Positions 6,609 to 11,398 of a stretch of DNA of 11,398 nt are shown piece after piece (the stretch's first letter is position 1; every line of letters begins with the position of its first letter). The notes below the pieces were generated by a model that searched no databases, was not told where the DNA came from, and saw only the letters and a program-made list of their open reading frames with translations. The stretch comes from Eubacteriaceae bacterium UBA4266 (GTDB lineage: Bacteria; Bacillota; Clostridia; Eubacteriales; Eubacteriaceae), in NCBI GenBank assembly GCA_002396065.1, contig DGWE01000047.1, positions 7,308 through 18,705 of the forward strand, written 5' to 3'. A program made the translations under genes and the position numbers.

Positions 6609-7250
6609 TCAGCCGATGACGCCGGCGGCCCAATGGCTGTCGATGACCCAATCTTCTCCGTGGCGGATGGCCCCGTACTGGACATTTACCGCTTCGTCGA
6701 GGCGGTGGTACAAATCGTCGTCGATGTTTGCACTCGTGAGGACTTCGCCGCCCTTTAACACGTCGAGGTATTCCTTCCCGTCGTCGCTGTAGCCGTCGTA
6801 GCGGATCGCGTCGTAATCCAAGTCCGGGTAGGTCTCGGCGACCGTGTGGGTCAAAAGGTGCTTGTAGACTTCGACGGTGCGGTCGTCCCGGCCGGCGTCA
6901 AAAATGCGGATCTTTTCAATCAAGTCGTTGGTCGTCGTCACGATCCGGTAAATGTAGTGGTGGTTCTTCGGGTCGGTCTTGCCCTTGTCAAAAATCTCAG
7001 CCGTCTGTGTCACCCTTTCCTTGGGCACAAGATAAATCATAATCTGATCTTCCATCTGGTGGTACAGACACGGGTAGAACACCGGCGTTTCTGCCCCGCA
7101 TTTCGGGCAGCGGAAGCGGAAGACCGAACCGTCCCTAAAGGCCTCCTTCATTTCCGGGTTTTCCGTCGTGTTGACACTCTGCCAAATGGTAAAGGCGCTA
7201 ACGCGCCTGCATACCGGACAAGTAACGTTTGCTTGCTGCTGGATGGACAT
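6609..7250 (-). CDS. CpXC domain-containing protein, function unknown
   Basis: A 213-residue soluble protein. The N-terminus has two CxxC pairs, C11-P-V-C14 and C48-P-K-C51, each set out as in a zinc ribbon, which identifies the CpXC domain family. The remaining region (about 60-213) is rich in acidic and aromatic residues, including tyrosines in a charged helix-strand pattern. It has no signal peptide or membrane segment. Family members are widespread in Firmicutes but have no established biochemical role, so only zinc binding is a reasonable prediction. ATG at 7250 follows AGGAG with a six-base gap. It has its own promoter (7284-7289) and terminator (6564-6586), so it is monocistronic and its neighbours give no strong clue. 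Confidence 0.85.
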   Translation of the reverse strand: MSIQQQANVTCPVCRRVSAFTIWQSVNTTENPEMKEAFRDGSVFRFRCPKCGAETPVFYPCLYHQMEDQIMIYLVPKERVTQTAEIFDKGKTDPKNHHYIYRIVTTTNDLIEKIRIFDAGRDDRTVEVYKHLLTHTVAETYPDLDYDAIRYDGYSDDGKEYLDVLKGGEVLTSANIDDDLYHRLDEAVNVQYGAIRHGEDWVIDSHWAAGVIG

Positions 7251-7283
7251 GGTGCTCTCCTCTCTTTTGTGATTTCGCTTAAT

Positions 7284-7292
7284 ATTCTACCA
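7284..7292 (-). promoter_or_regulatory. Extended -10 promoter for the CpXC gene
   Basis: The minus strand reads TGGTAGAAT: TG, one base, then TAGAAT (7289-7284), an extended -10 box with one mismatch. No convincing -35 box is seen. It is about 35 bases upstream of the start codon, at a suitable distance for a short leader. Confidence 0.5.
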
Positions 7293-7359
7293 CAGTTTTG
7301 TGCCGATCTGCTAAAAGGCGATGACACACCTTTCCCCCTGCGCCCATAGGGATGCCAAT

Positions 7360-7389
7360 AAAAAAGCGAAGCCTGAAAACTCAGGCTTC
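7360..7389 (-). terminator. Rho-independent terminator after ribU
   Basis: On the minus strand GAAGCCTGA-GTTT-TCAGGCTTC forms a perfect nine-base stem with a four-base loop, followed by GC and six T residues. It begins about 24 bases after the ribU stop. Confidence 0.95.
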
Positions 7390-7413
7390 ACTTTGATTCT
7401 AATCGATGATGAC

Positions 7414-7998
7414 TTACGCATCTGCCTTGGCGCTGTGCACTTTGCGGCGGTTAAATTCTCGGTCAAAAATCCGGGAGATCGATTTGTAAACCACGAAGGT
7501 AATCGCGCCGTTAAGCGCCGCTTTAATCAAGTTGAACGGAATGATGACCGGGACGATCATCGCGGCCACTGCCGCTCTCGGGGTCCCCATAAAAATCGGG
7601 GTCATCACGAGGTTCCAGGCGCACATTACAGCGGTCATCGTCAAGGTTCCGGCGATCAATGCCGCGACTGCACCGCCCTTTGTGTGGTGCTTCACGTAAA
7701 TCAGTCCGGCGACAATGACGTAGCTGCCCGTCGCAAAGAAATGCATCAGAATGCCGATGATACCGCTGGATGCCGAGACCGTCAGCCCCTGGACGATGCA
7801 GGCCACGGCGGTGATGATCAGACCGGCGGCCGGCCCAAACAAGAAGGTGCCGACGAGAATCGGAATGTCCGCCGGATCGTATTCCAAGAACGGTGCGGCC
7901 GGCATGATCGGGAAATGGATCAAATAGACCAACAACACCGACATCGCGACCAATACCGCGAGATGTGCCAAAAAATGCGTTTTGCGCTGTGCTTTCAT
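7414..7998 (-). CDS. ribU: Riboflavin transporter RibU, ECF substrate-binding S component
   Basis: RibU binds riboflavin at the outer face of the membrane and imports it together with the shared ECF energising module (EcfT and two ATPases), which is not in this window. The 194-residue protein has about six hydrophobic segments. It contains the characteristic first loop FPIMPAAPFLEYDPADIPIL at 29-48, which holds riboflavin-contacting residues in the family, followed by a glycine-rich stretch FGPAAGLIIT. The C-terminus is basic (about 177-190). Length is normal for the family. The upstream FMN riboswitch independently supports the substrate. ATG at 7998 follows AAGGAGG with a ten-base gap, slightly long; the SD lies in an 11-base palindrome. 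The transcript ends at a strong terminator just downstream. Confidence 0.95.
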   Translation of the reverse strand: MKAQRKTHFLAHLAVLVAMSVLLVYLIHFPIMPAAPFLEYDPADIPILVGTFLFGPAAGLIITAVACIVQGLTVSASSGIIGILMHFFATGSYVIVAGLIYVKHHTKGGAVAALIAGTLTMTAVMCAWNLVMTPIFMGTPRAAVAAMIVPVIIPFNLIKAALNGAITFVVYKSISRIFDREFNRRKVHSAKADA

Positions 7999-8009
7999 AT
8001 GAATGCTGC

Positions 8010-8020
8010 CTCCTTAGGAG
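8010..8020 (-). promoter_or_regulatory. ribU ribosome binding site inside a short palindrome
   Basis: The sequence CTCCTTAGGAG is symmetric about its centre. On the minus strand it holds most of AAGGAGG (8009-8015), the ribU Shine-Dalgarno sequence. A four-base stem with a three-base loop (CUCC-UAA-GGAG) could weakly mask it. It may be fortuitous. Confidence 0.35.
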
Positions 8021-8044
8021 TCTGCCCCGGGGTCTTTCGCGCGT

Positions 8045-8081
8045 AAAAAAAGTCCTGAAAATAAATACATATTTTCAGGAC
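8045..8081 (-). terminator. FMN riboswitch expression-platform terminator
   Basis: On the minus strand GTCCTGAAAATA and TATTTTCAGGAC form a perfect twelve-base stem (8052-8063 with 8070-8081) around a six-base loop, followed by seven T residues (8051-8045). It lies between the aptamer and ribU, as expected for transcription attenuation. Confidence 0.95.
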
Positions 8082-8099
8082 GAGTCAAACACACACTGA

Positions 8100-8220
8100 C
8101 CGTTTCTTTCATCCGGACTATACCGTCGGTTCTGGATTCACACCAGATCTGCCCAAAATGGCTCGCAGACTCGCTTATCGCATCACTGCCGGTGGGGAAT
8201 TGCACCCCGCCCTGAAACAG
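8100..8220 (-). ncRNA. FMN riboswitch (RFN element) controlling ribU
   Basis: The minus strand carries the conserved RFN core in order: AGGGCGGGGTG, then AATTCCCCACCGGCAGTGAT, GCGAGCC, GGCAGATCTGGTG, GAATCCAGAACCGACGGT and TAGTCCGGATGAAAG. The closing helix P1 pairs CTGTTTC (8220-8214) with GAAACGG (8106-8100), with one G-U pair. FMN binding should stabilise P1, let the downstream terminator form and switch ribU off. The P1 5' side together with the adjoining bases (8217-8209, reading TTTCAGGGC) can alternatively pair with the terminator 5' arm (8081-8073, GTCCTGAAA): nine pairs, one of them G-U, a convincing antiterminator for the ligand-free state. Confidence 0.97.
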
Positions 8221-8241
8221 ACTGTTATTCTATTTGCCCCT

Positions 8242-8270
8242 ATTATAACCCTGCGTCCCTATCTTGTCAA
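8242..8270 (-). promoter_or_regulatory. Consensus sigma-70/A promoter for the ribU riboswitch transcript
   Basis: TTGACA (8270-8265), a 17-base spacer, and TATAAT (8247-8242): both boxes and the spacing match the consensus exactly. Transcription should start near 8235, about 15 bases before the aptamer. The -35 box is part of the final codons of the ACT-domain gene, just before its stop. Confidence 0.93.
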
Positions 8271-8696
8271 CAGTTCATCTCTGGCGAGCAGGTTGGTTCT
8301 TTCGTCGCCGCTAAACAGCTCGATCGCCTTGTCGTAGTCGGCGTCCGGTACTTTCAGGATGATGATCGCGTTGTCTGTATTTTTCGGCAAAAACGAATAG
8401 GCGTAGGAAATGCTGATGTCCGCACCGCCGAGGACTTCGACAATGCTGGCCATCCCGCCGGGTTCGTCCGGTACTTCGACGGCGAGCATCTGGGTTTCAT
8501 TGGCCATGATCCCCGCTTGCTTCAGCGCGGCGACGCCCGCGTCCGAATCCTGGAGAATCAGCCGCAGCAGGCCGAAATCCTCCGCTTCGGCGATGGTCAG
8601 CGACCGGATATTGACCTTGGCGTCGGCCAGAGTGCGCAGAACCTTGGCCAATCGCCCTTCCTGATTTTGCATAAAGACGGATACTTGTCTGATCAT
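8259..8696 (-). CDS. Tandem ACT-domain protein paired with phenylacetate-CoA ligase
   Basis: A 145-residue protein made of two ACT domains, about 3-66 (RQVSVFMQNQEGRLAKVLRTL) and 69-142 (QMLAVEVPDEPGGMASIVEVL). Each shows the hydrophobic strand, N/D-x-P/E-G-x turn and helix that form amino-acid-binding sites in this family. It has no catalytic domain, so a role as a stand-alone sensor or regulatory subunit is likely. It starts 12 bases after paaK, and its AGGAGG overlaps the paaK stop codon, which indicates translational coupling. Such pairs are known in anaerobes, where the ligase activates aryl acids and the ACT protein is thought to respond to an aromatic amino acid; both the ligand and the effect on PaaK are inferred. 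Its last codons double as the -35 box for ribU. No terminator follows. Confidence 0.9.
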   Translation of the reverse strand: MIRQVSVFMQNQEGRLAKVLRTLADAKVNIRSLTIAEAEDFGLLRLILQDSDAGVAALKQAGIMANETQMLAVEVPDEPGGMASIVEVLGGADISISYAYSFLPKNTDNAIIILKVPDADYDKAIELFSGDERTNLLARDELLTR

Positions 8697-8708
8697 ATGA
8701 CTACCTCC

Positions 8709-10010
8709 TCAGATTTTCCGCAGGTCTTTGACCCGTTTGGCCTTGCCTTCAAAACGTTCCAGGCTCTTCGGCTCGACCAGCGTGATTTTCGATTTGATGC
8801 CGATGATCGAATGCACTTCGTGTTCGATCTTCGCTTTGAGTTCTTCGAGGGCGTTGATGGAATCGAGGTTGAAGTCTTCCTTGAGTTCCACCTTGATTTC
8901 CAGCTGATCCCGCGAACCTTCCCGGGTGACGACCAACTGATACTGCGGTTCGACGTAGCCCGTTTCCAGCAGCGCGTGTTCGATCTGGGACGGGAAGACG
9001 TTGACGCCGCGGATGACCATCATGTCGTCGGTGCGGCCCTTGAGTCTGGCGATGCGTCTGTGGGTGCGCCCGCATTTGCACGGTTCCGGAATAATGCAGG
9101 TCAGGTCGCGGGTGCGGTAGCGGATCAGCGGCATGCCTTCCTTGGCCAAAGTCGTAATGACCAGTTCGCCGGTTTCCCCGTCGGGCAGCACTTCGCCGGT
9201 TTCCGGATCGATGATTTCGAAATAGAAGAAGTCTTCCCAGAAATGGAGGCCGTCCTGCTCCGGACATTCGATGGCCACACCCGGCCCGCAGATTTCGCAC
9301 ATGCCGTAAATATCGTAAGCCTTGATGTTGAGCAGGGCTTCGATGTTTTTGCGCATGTTTTCCGACCAGGGTTCGGCGCCGAAGACGCCGGCCTTCAGCG
9401 GCAGTGCCGAGGTGTCGACGCCTTCATCGCGCATCGTTTCCCCGAGGTATTCGGCGTAGGACGGCGTACAGGTGAGCACCGTCGCCTTAAAGTCCTGCAT
9501 CAGCATGATCTGGCGCTGGGTATTGCCGCTTGACATCGGAATGATCGACGCACCCATGCGTTCGGCGCCGCCGTGAATCCCGAGGCCGCCGGTGAACAGC
9601 CCGTAGCCGTAGGCGTCGTGGATCACCGAGTGGGCGTCGGCACCGATGCCGGCGAGGCCTCTGGCGACACATTCGGCCCACATCGACAAGTCGTTATGGG
9701 TGTAGCCGTCGCACACCGGTTTGCCCGTCGTCCCTGAGGAGACGTGCACCCGGGCGATCTGGCTCAAGGGCTCTGCCAGAAGACCGTAGGGGTAGTTGTT
9801 GCGCAAATCGTCCTTTTCCGTGAACGGGAGACGCCGAATATCGTCCAGGCTCTGGATGCTTTCCGGTCCGACGTTCATTTCCTGAAACTTTTTGCGGTAA
9901 AAGGGCACGTTGGCGTAAACGCGTTCCACCGTTTGTTTTAACCGGACCAACTGCAGCTCCCGGAGCTGATCCTGAGGCATGGTTTCAAATGTTTCGTTCC
10001 AGTATTTCAA
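8709..10010 (-). CDS. paaK: Phenylacetate-CoA ligase (PaaK family), TTG start
   Basis: PaaK joins an aryl acetate such as phenylacetate to CoA with ATP via an acyl-adenylate; in anaerobes the partner acids often come from aromatic amino acid breakdown. Numbered from the TTG start the 433-residue protein has the adenylation P-loop SSGTTGK at 91-97, [10 protein letters not shown] at 235-244, RYRTRDLT at 297-304, a CKCGR pair at 311-315, [11 protein letters not shown] at 325-335 and a PaaK C-terminal ACT-like swivelling region. I chose TTG at 10010 because AGGAGG (10024-10019) is eight bases upstream and the result matches the family's usual N-terminus and length. ATG codons at 10049 and 10046 have no ribosome binding site and fall in the promoter -10 box. 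Cotranscribed with the ACT gene. The natural substrate is not certain. Confidence 0.93.
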   Translation of the reverse strand: MKYWNETFETMPQDQLRELQLVRLKQTVERVYANVPFYRKKFQEMNVGPESIQSLDDIRRLPFTEKDDLRNNYPYGLLAEPLSQIARVHVSSGTTGKPVCDGYTHNDLSMWAECVARGLAGIGADAHSVIHDAYGYGLFTGGLGIHGGAERMGASIIPMSSGNTQRQIMLMQDFKATVLTCTPSYAEYLGETMRDEGVDTSALPLKAGVFGAEPWSENMRKNIEALLNIKAYDIYGMCEICGPGVAIECPEQDGLHFWEDFFYFEIIDPETGEVLPDGETGELVITTLAKEGMPLIRYRTRDLTCIIPEPCKCGRTHRRIARLKGRTDDMMVIRGVNVFPSQIEHALLETGYVEPQYQLVVTREGSRDQLEIKVELKEDFNLDSINALEELKAKIEHEVHSIIGIKSKITLVEPKSLERFEGKAKRVKDLRKI

Positions 10011-10044
10011 TGGAAATTCCTCCTGAATTCGTTTTAACCACTTC

Positions 10045-10074
10045 ATCATAGCAAATAAAAAAACGGACTGTCAA
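10045..10074 (-). promoter_or_regulatory. Promoter for paaK-ACT, overlapping the aroE terminator
   Basis: TTGACA (10074-10069), an 18-base spacer and TATGAT (10050-10045), preceded by TG one base upstream (extended -10). The -35 box is formed by the loop and stem of the aroE terminator hairpin, and the spacer contains its U-tract. Transcription would begin near 10038, leaving a leader of roughly 27 bases with AGGAGG before the TTG at 10010. Confidence 0.75.
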
Positions 10075-10085
10075 GGGACAGCCCG
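10057..10085 (-). terminator. Rho-independent terminator after aroE
   Basis: On the minus strand CGGGCTGTC-CCTT-GACAGTCCG forms a nine-base stem with one G-U pair (10085-10077 with 10072-10064), followed by seven T residues (10063-10057). It begins 21 bases after the aroE stop and ends the acetyltransferase-aroE transcript. Confidence 0.92.
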
Positions 10086-10106
10086 ATAAATCTGAGAATT
10101 GTGGCC

Positions 10107-10958
10107 CTATTGATGAAAAACCCGCTGCCGGACGGCGGCGACTGGCATGTCCTGTCCGGTCCAGAGCTTGAAGGCCAGCGCCCCCTGCCAGAGCAGCATA
10201 CCCAGGCCATCAAAGGTGCGGCAGCCCGCCTCACGCCCCATTTGGAGGAAACGGGTGTTGAGCGGATTGTAGACGAAATCCGCGAGGACCGGCTTATTCT
10301 GAAGCAGCGCCGGATTGGTCAGCACGCAGGTGTCCGGATTTGGGACCATGCCGAGCTTGGTCCCGTTGACCAGTAAATCCGCCGCCAAAATCTGTTCGGC
10401 GGCCGCTTTTTCGTCGGACAGCGCAATGGCGCGGGCGTCACAGGCTGTGTTCGCCGAGATCAAATCGGCCAGCATGCCGGCCTTGCTGAGGGTGCGGTTC
10501 ACGATCGACAGCGCCGCCGCGCCGTCGAGGGCCAGCTGCACGGCGACCGCTCGGGCCGCGCCCCCCGCGCCGAAGAGGACGACGCGCTTGCCCTTCACGT
10601 CAAAGCCCTGATCTCTCAGCATCGCGGTAAAGCCGGCGCCGTCGGTGATGTGCCCGGTCAGATGGCCGTGATCGTTGACCACGGTGTTCACCGCCCCGAC
10701 GATGGCCGCCGCCTCGGACAGCTCGTCGCACAGGCCGCACATTTTCGTCTTGTGGGGCATGGTCAGGTTCCACCCCTTGGCGTCCAACGTCACCAGGCCG
10801 TCGACCGCCTTTTCCAGCTGGTCTTCTGTGACGTCAAAGGCGAGGTAGGTCGCGTTGATCCCGGTCTCTTCAAAGGCCGCCGTGTGGATGGCCGGCGAAA
10901 AAGAGTGGTGAATGGGATGCCCGAGCACCCCGTAAAGGGTCGTGTTGCCGTCGTTCAT
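10107..10958 (-). CDS. aroE: Shikimate dehydrogenase (NADP-dependent)
   Basis: AroE reduces 3-dehydroshikimate to shikimate in the pathway to chorismate and the aromatic amino acids. The 283-residue product shows the substrate domain (GHPIHHSFSP at 13-22, NLTMPHK at 64-70 with the catalytic lysine K70, AVNT at 89-92, catalytic D106) and a Rossmann domain with FGAGGAARAV at 129-138 and NRT at 154-156. It closes with a family-typical C-terminus (GLGMLLWQGALAFKLWTG). The NRT after the second strand suits NADP. ATG at 10958 follows AAGGAG with a six-base gap; a TTG further out at 10976 has no such site. It lies 10 bases after the acetyltransferase gene, whose stop codon overlaps the aroE ribosome binding site, so the two are coupled. 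One oddity: the usual NTDG reads ITDG (I104). Confidence 0.95.
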   Translation of the reverse strand: MNDGNTTLYGVLGHPIHHSFSPAIHTAAFEETGINATYLAFDVTEDQLEKAVDGLVTLDAKGWNLTMPHKTKMCGLCDELSEAAAIVGAVNTVVNDHGHLTGHITDGAGFTAMLRDQGFDVKGKRVVLFGAGGAARAVAVQLALDGAAALSIVNRTLSKAGMLADLISANTACDARAIALSDEKAAAEQILAADLLVNGTKLGMVPNPDTCVLTNPALLQNKPVLADFVYNPLNTRFLQMGREAGCRTFDGLGMLLWQGALAFKLWTGQDMPVAAVRQRVFHQ

Positions 10959-10968
10959 AAATTTCTCC

Positions 10969-11398
10969 TTAGTCAACCAATTCCGGTTCTGCGTCCGGAT
11001 TGGGAATCTCCGTCCCGGTGCGGTGATCCAGCCCCTTTTCGATGGTCAGATCGGGATTTTTGATGAAAACCCGGGAGCACGCGGGAATCGGCTCCGTGAT
11101 GAAACAGTTGCCGCCGATGATCGTGTCGTGGCCGATGACGGTCTCGCCCCCGAGCACCGACGCGTTGGAATAAATCGTGACCCGGTCGCCGATGGTCGGG
11201 TGGCGCTTCTTGCCGCGCAGCCGCTGGCCGCCGCGGGTCGACAGCGCGCCGAGGGTCACGCCCTGGTACAGCTTGACGTAATCGCCGATTTCCGTGGTTT
11301 CCCCGATGACGATGCCGGTGCCGTGGTCCATGAAGAAATACTTGCCGATCACCGCGCCGGGGTTGATGTCGATGCCCGTCCGGCTGTGGGCGTATTCG
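10969..11398 (-). CDS. epsC: Serine O-acetyltransferase (EpsC-type), partial: 5' end beyond the window
   Basis: This enzyme acetylates L-serine with acetyl-CoA to O-acetylserine, the precursor for cysteine synthesis. The visible C-terminal 142 residues contain the left-handed beta-helix hexapeptide repeats: [15 protein letters not shown], then [19 protein letters not shown] and [17 protein letters not shown], with the catalytic histidine in the MDHGTG motif, followed by [20 protein letters not shown]. The tail (from about FIKNPDL) is short and acidic and ends ELVD. EpsC-type enzymes are about 310 residues, so over half of the protein, the helical N-terminal region, lies beyond the right edge. 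The stop (10971-10969) overlaps the aroE ribosome binding site, so the two genes are probably one operon. The EpsC-type label rests on similarity of the repeat region; a CysE-type short enzyme is less likely. Confidence 0.93.
   Translation of the reverse strand, partial: EYAHSRTGIDINPGAVIGKYFFMDHGTGIVIGETTEIGDYVKLYQGVTLGALSTRGGQRLRGKKRHPTIGDRVTIYSNASVLGGETVIGHDTIIGGNCFITEPIPACSRVFIKNPDLTIEKGLDHRTGTEIPNPDAEPELVD

Noticed and set aside
7321..8046. A 241-codon open frame on the plus strand
   Set aside because: It is antisense to ribU, passes through the ribU terminator, and is extremely rich in H, D, R and G residues.
8014..8205. A 63-codon minus-strand open frame upstream of ribU
   Set aside because: It lies wholly within the FMN riboswitch aptamer and its terminator, so the conserved sequence is explained by RNA.
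8517..9533. A 338-codon open frame on the plus strand
   Set aside because: It is antisense to paaK and the ACT gene, both of which have clear family motifs. Its composition is a reverse-strand artefact.
10959..10976. TTG start for aroE at 10976
   Set aside because: The ribosome binding site AAGGAG lies downstream of this TTG and is correctly placed for ATG at 10958.

Overview
All confidently identified genes lie on the minus strand, so transcription runs from position 11398 towards position 1. The window suggests a moderately GC-rich anaerobic Firmicute (Clostridia, perhaps Eubacteriaceae-like). The reasons are strong AGGAGG-type ribosome binding sites, an FMN-riboswitch-controlled ECF riboflavin transporter (RibU), an EpsC-type serine acetyltransferase, a phenylacetate-CoA ligase/ACT pair typical of anaerobes, and short U-tract terminators. 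The genus is an inference only.

Layout in transcription order. (1) 11398-10107: the 3' part of a serine O-acetyltransferase gene, then aroE, closely spaced and ending in a strong terminator (10057-10085). (2) 10074-8259: a promoter whose -35 box lies inside that terminator drives paaK (best start is TTG at 10010) and a tandem-ACT-domain gene. (3) 8270-7360: a consensus promoter (TTGACA-N17-TATAAT), whose -35 box is part of the end of the ACT gene, drives an FMN riboswitch with a terminator/antiterminator switch, then ribU and a terminator. (4) 7289-6564: a single CpXC-domain zinc-ribbon gene with its own promoter and terminator. (5) 6474-5563: a CPBP (Abi-family) membrane protease gene with its own promoter. 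(6) 5562-5170: about 390 bases without a confident gene. They hold a small plus-strand frame with a promoter and ribosome binding site, and the symmetric leader of the next operon. (7) 5169-1: a type I restriction-modification operon hsdM-hsdS-hsdR, with hsdR running off the left edge.

The hsd operon encodes a methyltransferase (HsdM2S) and the ATP-driven nuclease/translocase HsdR. Its specificity gene is a clear mosaic: AT-rich target-recognition stretches sit between GC-richer conserved arms that repeat nearly exactly about 600 bp apart. Between hsdS and hsdR is a 46-codon open frame with no normal start codon. No recombinase, CRISPR array, tRNA, rRNA or insertion sequence was seen.

I do not see a wholly new system. 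The points most worth a second look are the hsdS-hsdR junction frame, the inverted repeats between the hsdM ribosome binding site and its start codon, the orphan plus-strand gene start at 5384-5634, the promoter inside a terminator upstream of paaK, and the riboswitch that also sits in the path of paaK-ACT read-through.
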